From NCBI GenBank assembly GCA_036504975.1, contig DASXUF010000190.1, positions 1 to 52,288 of the forward strand: a stretch of 52,288 bases of DNA. The letters are read 5' to 3'. The notes beneath the pieces are model-generated. The model was not told the origin of the DNA and did not search any database. It worked only from the letters and a program-made list of their open reading frames with translations. A program made the translations under genes and the position numbers. This document shows, in pieces, positions 1-7,320 of the stretch (within the stretch, counting starts at the first letter, position 1; each line of letters begins with the position of its first letter). Origin of the DNA: Candidatus Binatia bacterium. Its GTDB lineage: Bacteria > Desulfobacterota > Binatia > UBA9968.

Positions 1-134
1 AGTCGAAGTTTGCTCGGCATAGGGTGCGCGATTCTCGCGCAGCGAGACCATGATCCGAGGAACCGTATGCATCAAAAATGCACGTACGGGTCTGTGGGAG
101 CCTCGGGCGGGCAACCGCCTGGGGCCACCCGGAC
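1..134 (+). mobile_element. Group II intron 3' end (domains V and VI), truncated by window start
   Basis: Bases 60-92 fold into the 34-nt-type domain V helix: 60-67 pairs with 85-92, a two-base bulge sits at 83-84, and 68-72 pairs with 78-82. A second GC hairpin follows at about 94-130 and resembles domain VI, with an unpaired A near its 3' side. The layout (GTACGGGTCTG, then a GC-rich hairpin, then ACCCGGAC) is typical of bacterial group II intron ends. The catalytic triad reads AAC (61-63) instead of AGC, and the apical loop is CAAAA rather than GNRA, so the copy is probably inactive. The exact 3' splice point near 134 is a guess, and no reverse transcriptase is visible because the window starts here. 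Confidence 0.6.
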
Positions 135-167
135 GCGAACCATTAATCTCGCTCCTTGAGGGTAGCG

Positions 168-602
168 CTAACTGATCCATCCCTTTCTCTCGGCCTGCTT
201 CGAATACCAGATCAAAAACGCCGCTACCGCCAGCGGCATCACAATGATCATCGAGAGCTCGAAGGGACCGTAGTTGATTGGCGGACCGGCGATGCCAAGG
301 TAAGGGATCGTTTGCACGATCACGCCAAGTAGCGACGCGATAAACAAATAGTACGCAGCCGACTTCCTGAGCAGGAGCAGAAGGCAGCCAAGCGCGCCGC
401 CGAAAACGGCCAGCGCAAAAGCTGCGGTGGCCCATGCGGGCCGGCCGGCGATTATTGCTCGCTCCGATTCGGGCATTGCAGCGAGCGTGTCGGCATTCAT
501 CTGCATGAAGAAATTTACGACGCCCATGACGTTCCATATCAGCGCGACAGCGCCGATCATCCAAAAACTCCAGTGAACACCGCCAACCGTCTCATCCCTC
601 AT
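168..602 (-). CDS. Small four-helix membrane protein, conserved hypothetical
   Basis: This 144-residue protein has four hydrophobic segments (about residues 12-34, 57-77, 83-100 and 114-132). The N-terminal stretch HWSFWMIGAVALIWNVMG is typical of a family of small inner-membrane proteins in proteobacterial genomes, usually annotated as hypothetical or, without real evidence, as sugar transporter. A loop between helices 1 and 2 contains MPESERA. No catalytic motif is visible and no function is assigned. It lies between an intron remnant and a solitary HicB gene and is not obviously in an operon. Confidence 0.75.
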   Translation of the reverse strand: MRDETVGGVHWSFWMIGAVALIWNVMGVVNFFMQMNADTLAAMPESERAIIAGRPAWATAAFALAVFGGALGCLLLLLRKSAAYYLFIASLLGVIVQTIPYLGIAGPPINYGPFELSMIIVMPLAVAAFLIWYSKQAERKGWIS

Positions 603-614
603 CGTATCCGCCTG

Positions 615-854
615 TTATGCAACACCCTGCATTTTCGTCGCAAAGTCACGCCCGGAAGTCGGAGGAGGCAGCGGTTTACCGTCCTTTCGGTACAGTTCGA
701 TTGCCTCCTCAACGATTTGGCATAGCTCGTCGAAGACTTCCTTTTCGTCACTTCCGTGGCAGCCTCCGTAAATTAAGCCGGGAGCGCTTCCAACGTAGCA
801 CTGATCTTCTTCCGACCATTCCACAATCTTTACGTACTTAGCGCTGTCTTTCAC
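615..854 (-). CDS. Solitary HicB-like antitoxin-family protein
   Basis: This is a 79-residue HicB-type fold protein beginning VKDSAKYVKIVEWSEED, with the family core GSAPGLIYGGCHG. The frame extends 13 codons upstream, but the GTG at 854 is preferred because a strong Shine-Dalgarno sequence (GAGGAGG) sits eight bases before it. HicB proteins normally neutralise HicA mRNA interferases. No hicA lies on either side, so this is an orphan of the longer HicB-like type that often occurs alone. A cytosolic regulatory role is inferred from the family only. Confidence 0.75.
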   Translation of the reverse strand: MKDSAKYVKIVEWSEEDQCYVGSAPGLIYGGCHGSDEKEVFDELCQIVEEAIELYRKDGKPLPPPTSGRDFATKMQGVA

Positions 855-920
855 TTTTTCGCCTCCTCGATTGCAATCCGTACAGCCCGACATTCAAGTC
901 GAAGTCCTGCGCTGAATTGA

Positions 921-950
921 CACTTCAAATTATCATGATAATTTGAAGTG
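921..950. promoter_or_regulatory. Perfect 30-bp palindrome upstream of an ATPase stub
   Basis: Each half-site is CACTTCAAATTATCA and the two halves are exact reverse complements with no spacer. The symmetry stops at the flanking bases 920 and 951. The palindrome ends two bases before the GTG of the truncated AAA_14/DUF4143-type ATPase gene. A dyad this long and AT-rich could be an operator bound by a dimeric regulator, a cruciform, or the outer end of a lost mobile unit; the sequence does not decide. Confidence 0.6.
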
Positions 951-951
951 C

Positions 952-1095
952 GTGTTCAAACGATCGTTGCGCTTGCCGGCGCCGGGAACGGAGACGTTCT
1001 TTCTGTGGGGCCCCCGACAGACAGGAAAAACCACGTTGCTCAAGGCCGCCTATCCCGACGCTTATTGGATCGACCTGCTTCCTCAATTGAGTTGA
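952..1095 (+). pseudogene. N-terminal stub of an AAA_14/DUF4143-type ATPase
   Basis: From GTG 952 the frame reads 47 codons to TGA 1093-1095. It contains the N-terminal signature of the AAA_14/DUF4143 ATPases: LPAPGTETFFLWGPRQTGKT, including the Walker A motif GPRQTGKTT, followed by AYWIDLL. Full-length members run about 370-400 residues. Here the homology ends after AYWIDLL, with no Walker B, DUF4143 domain or continuation in another frame within the following 100 bases. It is therefore a deletion remnant. The family is often found with toxin-antitoxin genes, which fits this patch. Confidence 0.75.
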
Positions 1096-1198
1096 CGGAA
1101 AATTCAATTCGACGCCATGCGGCTAAGGCGTGGCGAAGAAAGCGAGCATGAGGCGAGCGGTTTAGCCATCGTGTTGTAAGCCGCTGCTTAGACAGGAT

Positions 1199-1393
1199 TC
1201 ATTCCTCGCCAATTTCCGGTATCGATAGATTGCGGCAGATTTTTCTGGCAAGTCGATTGGGAATTTCTGTGTGGCGGGGGATTGCTTCCACAGCACCGGT
1301 ACCTGGATTCGTCCACAACGAGTGAGAACTTCCTTCTCGTTTAAGATAGCATCCATGCCTGCGAAGGTGTTGGAGCAGCGTGCTCCGCTTCAT
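1199..1393 (-). CDS. hicA: HicA-family mRNA interferase toxin
   Basis: This is a 64-residue double-stranded-RNA-binding-like HicA protein: N-terminal MKRSTLLQHLRRHGC, catalytic-type His24 in GSSHSLW, and the conserved tail PRHTEIPNRLARKICRNL. HicA cleaves mRNA and is held inactive by HicB. The ATG overlaps the stop of the upstream hicB by four bases (ATGA), so translation is coupled and antitoxin precedes toxin. Length and all landmark residues are normal, so the toxin looks intact. Confidence 0.9.
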   Translation of the reverse strand: MKRSTLLQHLRRHGCYLKREGSSHSLWTNPGTGAVEAIPRHTEIPNRLARKICRNLSIPEIGEE

Positions 1394-1605
1394 TTAATAA
1401 TAACCGTCTCTTGAATGGCGTCGGGCGGAATTCCACGGAGCGCGTCCTCCCGTCGGTCCTGGAGAATGAGTTCAATCGCTTCAGCTAAGTTTTCCCGAGC
1501 CTGATCCTTGGTCCGCCCCTGGCCGTTGGCGCCGGGAATCTCAGGGCAATAGGCAATATACCAGTCTCCGTCACGTTCGATGATGGCGGTAAACTCATTT
1601 TTCAT
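1390..1605 (-). CDS. hicB: HicB-family antitoxin
   Basis: This 71-residue HicB carries FTAIIERDGDWYIAYCPEIP, then the GQGRTKDQARENLAEAIEL helix typical of the family, and a short C-terminal tail ending ETVIIK. It lacks a long DNA-binding C-terminal extension, so it is of the compact type. A G-rich Shine-Dalgarno (GGGGG) precedes the ATG. It forms a bicistron with the downstream hicA (four-base overlap) under the promoter at 1625-1653. Confidence 0.9.
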   Translation of the reverse strand: MKNEFTAIIERDGDWYIAYCPEIPGANGQGRTKDQARENLAEAIELILQDRREDALRGIPPDAIQETVIIK

Positions 1606-1624
1606 AAAACCCCCAACTCACTGA

Positions 1625-1653
1625 AGTATACTGCACGGCCCGTTCTCTGTCTA
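1625..1653 (-). promoter_or_regulatory. Sigma70-type promoter of hicBA
   Basis: Read on the minus strand, TAGACA (1653-1648) and TATACT (1630-1625) are separated by exactly 17 bases. Each hexamer differs from consensus at one position. The predicted start near 1618 gives a very short leader to the hicB ATG at 1605. The remaining 1654-1903 stretch holds only two direct copies of ATCGAAGATTG (about 1824 and 1852) and no gene I can support. Confidence 0.6.
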
Positions 1654-1903
1654 ACTATTTGAAGACGGTTTAATCGGATCGTATTGCCGTGGCCGGAGCG
1701 GCTCGCGGGGGAGGGCTGGTCATCTTCGCGCCTCTTCTCATGATCCCGATCATGCCGCACCATAACCGACCCGGGAGGCTCGCAAGATATCCAACCGGCG
1801 CACATCTCCGAGGCGATGCAGTATCGAAGATTGGATCGGAGATTGTGAGGAATCGAAGATTGTCTAGAAAAGAAAGCCCGACCCCGATTGCCGCGCCCAA
1901 ATT

Positions 1904-2929
1904 CTATTTCAAATATCCTCGCTCGCGGTAAAAGCGCGCCGCGCCCGGATGCAATGGGACATCGTAAGGCGACTCTTCGTCATTGGCGCAGAGCTGCGCG
2001 ACGTCGAGCGGCTTATAATTATCCGTCGGCATCAAGTCCTTTCGCCTTTCGATCGTTTCACATAACGCGTAAGCCACGTCGCCGCGCATGTCGGCGCGCA
2101 CGATCATCGGCCAGCCGCTGAAATCGAGGGTCTGAACGTCCGCGGCCATCCCCTCGAATCGCGCTTTAGACATGAGGGCCGGCCGGTACCCCAGCGCCGC
2201 CATATGCTTCAGGACCGATCCTTCCACGGGCAGGAAACGAAAGCCGTTTTCCAGCGCGGTGCGCGCCCAGCTTTTGATTCCCTCGTCGAAGACCGCGTCG
2301 ACCGCGCCGCTTTCAATGTCCGACCGCCGCGCCGGATCGCTGGGCCTGCTTGCTAGACGAATTTCTCCGGCCCACCGGCGAATGTCCTCCAGCGTAAATC
2401 CGGCGGCGCGCAAGACTTCCGCCACCGTGAACATCGTCGAGTCGTCCTTGCGAGCGGCTTTATCCATCCGCCGGATGGAAACTTTGAGCGGGAAGCGCTG
2501 CTTTTTAATCTGAGAGATGGACGTGATCCCGGTCGATTCGCGGACGGCGAAGCCCATGACATCGTAAGAGGGGAACACGGCGAGCGCGCGCACGGGAAGG
2601 CGTTTGCGAAACGGGCCTTTCCCCCGGTAGGCCATCGTCAAAAGCACCGAAGGGTTGACCCACGCGAGCGAAAACTTGCCTTCGGCGACCGCTTTGATCG
2701 CGCCAAAACCGCCGGTCGTGAAAGAGAGGGCGATGCCCTTGCGATCGTTCGGCTTGGGCGTGAGCGAAAGTTTGAGCGCGTTGCCGAGGGGAGAATCGGT
2801 TTGCAGCACGCCTTCGGCGGCTTTCCACGACTCCGAGGAGAGCCCGCTGTCGAATAATCCGGAGGCCAATTCCAATAACCCCCGGGCGCGCTGAATGCCC
2901 GCGTTGTATCGTTTTATTTGAACAGGCAT
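1904..2929 (-). CDS. TAXI-family TRAP-type solute-binding protein
   Basis: This protein of about 341 residues has the TAXI/NMT1-like periplasmic-binding signature: SFTTGGFGAIKAVAEG, then FSLAWVNPS, a middle IKSWARTAL region, and the family-typical C-terminus PLHPGAARFYRERGYLK. The ATG at 2929 is chosen over a TTG three codons earlier. No secretion signal is visible at either start, which is unusual for this family and suggests a cytosolic or divergent member, or a lost N-terminus. It lies 26 bases downstream of the ABC-type binding protein on the same strand, so the two are probably cotranscribed. The ligand is unknown and no permease genes are nearby. Confidence 0.75.
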   Translation of the reverse strand: MPVQIKRYNAGIQRARGLLELASGLFDSGLSSESWKAAEGVLQTDSPLGNALKLSLTPKPNDRKGIALSFTTGGFGAIKAVAEGKFSLAWVNPSVLLTMAYRGKGPFRKRLPVRALAVFPSYDVMGFAVRESTGITSISQIKKQRFPLKVSIRRMDKAARKDDSTMFTVAEVLRAAGFTLEDIRRWAGEIRLASRPSDPARRSDIESGAVDAVFDEGIKSWARTALENGFRFLPVEGSVLKHMAALGYRPALMSKARFEGMAADVQTLDFSGWPMIVRADMRGDVAYALCETIERRKDLMPTDNYKPLDVAQLCANDEESPYDVPLHPGAARFYRERGYLK

Positions 2930-2955
2930 TAGCGGCAACAGGCAATAAGCAGCTT

Positions 2956-4083
2956 TCAGTCGAGAAGCTTGCGCGCGAGCTCGGCTGCCGGCTCACGCTC
3001 TTTGAGGATTTTTTCTTCCGACTGATTTTCGAGCTTCGTGTACTGCTCCGGGGTAAGGTTATCTTTTGCGGCAATGACGCCGAACTCTTGTAACCATTTG
3101 GTATCGACGTCGAGGCGGCGCGTCCCCTGGCCCATCGCTCGCGAATAGGTTTCCTGTCCTTCCTGCCCCAGGAACCAGTTGAGGAACACCTTCGTCGCGT
3201 TGGGATGGGGAGCGCCTTTGATGATCGTCACGTTGCCGCTGCCGCCGCTTACGTAACTTTCGTCGCGCGGAATGTGCGCCGACTTCACGGGCAGTCCGGC
3301 TTTGGCGAACGGAAGCAATGAATAATAACTAAGGCCGACGACCAGCGCGATCTTTCCCTTGGCCAGACTTTCCGCCAATACCCGTTGGTCCCGGCTGAGG
3401 AACAGTTTCTGGCCCGCCAGCTTCTTCAAGTAGTCCTCCCCCTTGAGCTTCCAGAGAAAAGACCACATCGAAGCGCCCGCGCCGGGATTACGCGGATCGA
3501 GGTAGCCGATCTTGCCGGACCATTTGGGATTCAGCAAGTCGGTCAAGGAACGAATATCCTCGGGCTTGACATGATCTGAGTTGCACCAGATGTTCTCGAC
3601 TTGATAGGCCTGCGAGGCGTAAACGTAACGCTTCGCGTTGTCCACCCAGATGTGCCCGTTCCACCAGTTGTTCGGCTCTTTGATTTCCTTGAGCATCATC
3701 GCCGGTTCGAGGGGAGCTAAAAGACCTTCGGAGAGGAGCCCCGTGACCATCGATTCGCTGCCGCCCATATGAAGATCGAAATATGGCACGCCGGACTTCG
3801 CCTCCTGCTGGATTTTCGTGATGATGGAGGCGGCTCTGCCGGCATTGAGCTCGGCCTCGATGCCGAAGCGCTGTTTGAAAACTTTTTCTATTCCTTTTCT
3901 CAGCTCGGCGCTGGCGGGGATGGAAACGACCACCTTGCCTTCCTTCTTCGCCGCCTCTATCGTTCTTTCCCATTCGCCGGCGGAGGACGGTTTCGCCTCC
4001 CCGGCGTGCGACCCTCCCGCTCCGAGCAGGGCGAAGCAAGCCAGCGCGCCAAGGGATAGGAAAATTTTCAATCGGAAGTACAA
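2956..4083 (-). CDS. ABC-type extracellular solute-binding protein (iron/polyamine-like family)
   Basis: This 375-residue protein has a clear signal peptide (hydrophobic residues about 6-22, likely cleavage after SHA). It is a type-2 periplasmic-binding protein: the motif EGKVVVSIPASAEL starts lobe 1, NAGRAASIITKIQQEAKSG is the phosphate-loop-like helix, and GVPYFDLHMGG follows. The C-terminal NPNATKVFLNWFLGQEGQE-type region (here HPNATKVFLNWFLGQEGQ) is typical of AfuA/FbpA-like proteins. It would bind a small ligand in the periplasm, but no permease or ATPase is adjacent. The lone substrate-binding gene paired with a TAXI protein is common in environmental bacteria. The ligand cannot be read from sequence. 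Confidence 0.85.
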   Translation of the reverse strand: MYFRLKIFLSLGALACFALLGAGGSHAGEAKPSSAGEWERTIEAAKKEGKVVVSIPASAELRKGIEKVFKQRFGIEAELNAGRAASIITKIQQEAKSGVPYFDLHMGGSESMVTGLLSEGLLAPLEPAMMLKEIKEPNNWWNGHIWVDNAKRYVYASQAYQVENIWCNSDHVKPEDIRSLTDLLNPKWSGKIGYLDPRNPGAGASMWSFLWKLKGEDYLKKLAGQKLFLSRDQRVLAESLAKGKIALVVGLSYYSLLPFAKAGLPVKSAHIPRDESYVSGGSGNVTIIKGAPHPNATKVFLNWFLGQEGQETYSRAMGQGTRRLDVDTKWLQEFGVIAAKDNLTPEQYTKLENQSEEKILKEREPAAELARKLLD

Positions 4084-4121
4084 CTTTTATGCGCCCGCTT
4101 TGTCGTCAAAGTTGATGTTGC

Positions 4122-4149
4122 TTGACATATAGAGGCTCCGTCGATAAGA
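4122..4149 (+). promoter_or_regulatory. Possible promoter of the radical SAM operon
   Basis: A perfect TTGACA (4122-4127) is followed after 16 bases by ATAAGA (4144-4149), a poor -10 match. It lies 43 bases upstream of the radical SAM start codon and is the only good -35 in the divergent gap. Confidence 0.35.
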
Positions 4150-4191
4150 AGTCAAGGAATCAAGCGCGCTTGACCGTCCTCAGGATCCGCA

Positions 4192-5607
4192 ATGGGTAAC
4201 GTCTCGCCGCCGACCGAAACCAATCCCGAAGTCCTGGAATCGTATTTCGAGAAATACCCCGACGTTCCCAAAGAAACGATTCTCAAGCAACATCTTCTGA
4301 GCCTCGGTCATTGGTTCAGCGACGCCGCGCTCCAGGCCGCCGAAGGCGCGCTGGTCAAGTCCTACCGATTGTTCTCCTACGATCTCGTGCCGATGTCCGA
4401 GTTCAAGAGGGGCGAGCATCGGCGCGTTCCCGAGCACTTCGTCATCCTCAACGGGCCGTACGGCATGCGTCCCGTGGCGATTCAAACTTCGCTTTCTCCT
4501 CACTCTCCCTACCTGATCGACGTGGTCGACGGCCGCCTTGTCATGACGACAGGGGGACGGGTCTTAGCTGATGTCCGCTTCCCGAAGACGCCCGACTACT
4601 ACGCGAAGAGTTTGCCGGACGGCACTCCCTATCATGAGATCGTCGCCTTCGGCGCGTTCATTACGATTTTTCGCAATTGCCAATACTGGGGCGCGAAGGA
4701 AGAGTGCAAGTTCTGCGACATCAACGAGAACGCCCGGCAGATGAAGCTGTCGCGCGACTTCACTTTGAAGGCGCCGGTAAAATCGGTGGCGGATGTCGTG
4801 CGCGTGTGCGACGAGGTCGCGAGCGACGCCCGGAGACTCGGAGTCGCCCCGCCCGGCTTCGTGCTGAGCGGCGGCACGATCACCAAGACCCTGCACGGCA
4901 AGAGCGAAGTGGATTTCTACGAGGAGTACATCCGCGCCATCAAAGCGAGCACGGCGAAGCCAAGAATCACCTTCGAGGTCAATGCCCGGCCGCGCGAAGA
5001 GGTGGCGCGGTACAAAGCCGCCGGCGCCGACCACATTCACTTCAACATGGAGGTGTGGGATAGGCGCCTCTTCGAATGGATCAATCCCGGCAAGGCCGAG
5101 CGCGTCGGATGGGACAACTGGGTGCGCTGGATGTGCGACGCGGTCGAAGTCTTCGGCCCGGGAAACGTGCAGCCGAGCTTCGTCTCCGGCGTCGAAATGG
5201 CGCGGCCCCACGGCTTTCAATCCGTTGCCGAAGCGGTCGACTCGACCACAGGCTGTTTCGAATACTTGATGTCGCGGGGAATCATGCCGCGGCCGCAGCA
5301 GTGGCGGCGCGAGCCGTCGACGGCGCTCTGCAAGGAAGCCGAGCAGCCGCCGGTGCCGCTCGACTATTACGTGCAGCTCACGCGCAATTGGTACGAGTGC
5401 TACGAGAAATATCGCTCGCAGCTGCCCCAGTTCGGCAAGCGCAAGGCCGGTCTGCTCGCGGAGCGCAACCTGCTGGGTCCAGTGCACGGCGCTTACGGCG
5501 ACTACGTCATGTTGAAAGAGAATCTTTTTCCGGACGATATCGAAGAGCAGATCAACCGGCGCAGCGTGCCGTTCGAAAATCTCGAGGGAGGCGCAAGTGT
5601 TTCATGA
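4192..5607 (+). CDS. Radical SAM enzyme with CX8CX2C cluster motif
   Basis: In this 471-residue protein, Cys163, Cys172 and Cys175 (NCQYWGAKEECKFC) should bind the [4Fe-4S] cluster that cleaves S-adenosylmethionine. The spacing CX8CX2C differs from the canonical CX3CX2C. VLSGGT near residue 226 is the SAM-binding GGE-like motif, and FEVNARPREE plus DHIHFNMEVWD are later barrel strands. The first 150 residues form an unassigned N-terminal domain. No SPASM-type cysteine cluster is seen. The stop overlaps the O-methyltransferase start by 11 bases, so both act in one pathway, perhaps modification of a small metabolite. The substrate is unknown. Confidence 0.8.
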   Translation: MGNVSPPTETNPEVLESYFEKYPDVPKETILKQHLLSLGHWFSDAALQAAEGALVKSYRLFSYDLVPMSEFKRGEHRRVPEHFVILNGPYGMRPVAIQTSLSPHSPYLIDVVDGRLVMTTGGRVLADVRFPKTPDYYAKSLPDGTPYHEIVAFGAFITIFRNCQYWGAKEECKFCDINENARQMKLSRDFTLKAPVKSVADVVRVCDEVASDARRLGVAPPGFVLSGGTITKTLHGKSEVDFYEEYIRAIKASTAKPRITFEVNARPREEVARYKAAGADHIHFNMEVWDRRLFEWINPGKAERVGWDNWVRWMCDAVEVFGPGNVQPSFVSGVEMARPHGFQSVAEAVDSTTGCFEYLMSRGIMPRPQQWRREPSTALCKEAEQPPVPLDYYVQLTRNWYECYEKYRSQLPQFGKRKAGLLAERNLLGPVHGAYGDYVMLKENLFPDDIEEQINRRSVPFENLEGGASVS

Positions 5608-6166
5608 CATTTCCGCCGACATGCAGCGGGTGATGCGGGAGCTGGAGGACGAGACGGCGCGGAACCAGCCGTGGCTGCGCTCGGTCGATACGGACGTGGG
5701 GCGCTTGCTTTCGCTTCTGGCGATGTCGGCGCCGCAGGGCGTGTTCCTCGAGCTCGGCAGCAGCGGCGGATACTCCAGTCTGTGGCTGTCGCTCGCCGTG
5801 CGCGCGAAGGGCGTCACGGTCACGACGGTCGATCTCGACGAAAACAAATTCGCCCTCGCGCGCGAGAACATCTCGCGCGCCGGCGCGGCCGGCTCGGTTC
5901 AGGCCGTCCACGGCGACGCGTTCGATTACGCGACCCGTTTCGAGGAGATCGCGTTTTGCTTCTCGGATATCGAGCCGCCGGAGAACAACGCCAAGGTCTA
6001 CGAGAAGATAGTCCCGCGCCTTGTGCCCGGCGGGTGGCTCGTCATCGACAACGTGACTTCGCCGCGCGTCCAGACCGACCTTCTGAACCGCGCGCGCACC
6101 GATACGCGAGTGGACTGCGTGCTCCTGCCATTTCCAAAGGGAGATCTCGTCTGCCGGAAGTGCTGA
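5597..6166 (+). CDS. Class I SAM-dependent O-methyltransferase-like protein
   Basis: In this 189-residue Rossmann methyltransferase, FLELGSSGGYSSLWL is motif I, VTTVDLDENKFALAREN carries the acidic residue after strand 2, and PRLVPGGWLVIDNV is the post-motif strand typical of the catechol/caffeoyl-CoA O-methyltransferase group. The GTG at 5597 is chosen because GGGAGG lies seven bases upstream. The gene overlaps the radical SAM stop by 11 bases, which indicates translational coupling. It ends 11 bases before the convergent amidohydrolase. The substrate is unknown. Confidence 0.85.
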   Translation: MFHDISADMQRVMRELEDETARNQPWLRSVDTDVGRLLSLLAMSAPQGVFLELGSSGGYSSLWLSLAVRAKGVTVTTVDLDENKFALARENISRAGAAGSVQAVHGDAFDYATRFEEIAFCFSDIEPPENNAKVYEKIVPRLVPGGWLVIDNVTSPRVQTDLLNRARTDTRVDCVLLPFPKGDLVCRKC

Positions 6167-6177
6167 GTGGCTGAGAT

Positions 6178-7320
6178 TCAGATCCGGTAGAGACTTGCCG
6201 CGTTTTTCCACAGGACCTTCTCGCGCGTTTCCGTGGGGACGCCCTGCATGCAGCGCTCGATCGTCTCTTTTGTCCGCGGCCAGCTTGAGGTTGCCAGCGG
6301 AAACTTGGTGGACCAGAGAATATTATCCGCGCCGACGTAATCGGCGAACGGCGCGACCGCGTCGTACCACGAGGTAAAGCAGCACTGGCGGCGAAACATC
6401 TGCGAGGGCTTCAGCTCGTAGCCTTCGCGGGCGAGACCGTCATGATCGAACTGATGGTCGGCCCATTCCAAGTACAGCATGCCCCAGCTGAGCGCGCTTT
6501 CGGCGAGCACGACGCGGAGCCGCGGATGGCGCACGAGCACGCGCGAGAAAGAAAGCAGCGAGATCACGAATACGCTGGCGACGGGCCGCGTCACGGCATC
6601 CAGGGCCTGGGCCAGTGCCGGGTCGAGTCCGGCAGGCGGAACGTACTGCAGCTCGGGCGATGCGCCGGCGTGAAGGCAGAGCGGCACTTGCAGCTCTTCG
6701 CAGACCGCCCAGACCGGATCGTACTCGGGTCCGCTCACGTGCGGCACGTCGCGGAGGTGCATGGGAAGCGAGGGAAAAACCACGCCGCGATGGCCTTTGG
6801 CGACGGCGCGGCGGATCTCGGCGATGGTCGCTTCGGCGGGCCAGATCGGCACGAGGCACTGCGGGATGAAACGCTCGCTGGCCGAAGCCCACTCGTCGAT
6901 CAGCCAGTCGTTGTAGGCCTGCACGCAGGCGAGCTCCAGCTCGGGATCTTTCAATCGGCCGAAGACTTCTCCCGCCAGCCCCGCCACCGTCGGATAAAGC
7001 GCCGAGTAGTCGACGCCGGCATCGTCCATCGCTTTCAGCCGCGCAGACGGCCGATAGGCGGCCGGCGGAACCTCTTCCCAGCGGCCGGGCTCGCGGTTGC
7101 GGTCGGCCATCAAAGCGCCGGCGTTGGCCGCGCGCCCGTCGAGGACCGTCTCGCCATCGACCAGCCACCGCTCCGTGCCGTCGGGCGCGCGCTCGAGACG
7201 GGGAACGCGGTCGCCCCACTTACTCTTTGAAAGCCGGCTCGTCCAGAGATCCGGCGGCTCCTGGACGTGGTCGTCGACGCTGATCAAGCCGTATTTCAAT
7301 TGCACGGAAGCCGCCGTCAA
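6178..7320 (-). CDS. Amidohydrolase-2 (ACMSD-like) family metal-dependent hydrolase
   Basis: This 380-residue TIM-barrel protein begins YGLISVDDHVQEPPDLW, where the strand-1 metal motif reads DDH instead of the usual DxH. Later strands carry CLHAGAS (metal His), VVLAESALSWG and NILWSTKFPLATSSWP, the last aligning with the active-site Asp region, although Lys-Phe replaces the usual SDFPH. Proteins of this family decarboxylate or hydrolyse aromatic or cyclic acids. The start is a TTG that overlaps the stop of the upstream amidohydrolase (TTGA), so the two are translationally coupled paralogues. The divergence of the last motif makes the reaction uncertain. Confidence 0.8.
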   Translation of the reverse strand: MTAASVQLKYGLISVDDHVQEPPDLWTSRLSKSKWGDRVPRLERAPDGTERWLVDGETVLDGRAANAGALMADRNREPGRWEEVPPAAYRPSARLKAMDDAGVDYSALYPTVAGLAGEVFGRLKDPELELACVQAYNDWLIDEWASASERFIPQCLVPIWPAEATIAEIRRAVAKGHRGVVFPSLPMHLRDVPHVSGPEYDPVWAVCEELQVPLCLHAGASPELQYVPPAGLDPALAQALDAVTRPVASVFVISLLSFSRVLVRHPRLRVVLAESALSWGMLYLEWADHQFDHDGLAREGYELKPSQMFRRQCCFTSWYDAVAPFADYVGADNILWSTKFPLATSSWPRTKETIERCMQGVPTETREKVLWKNAASLYRI

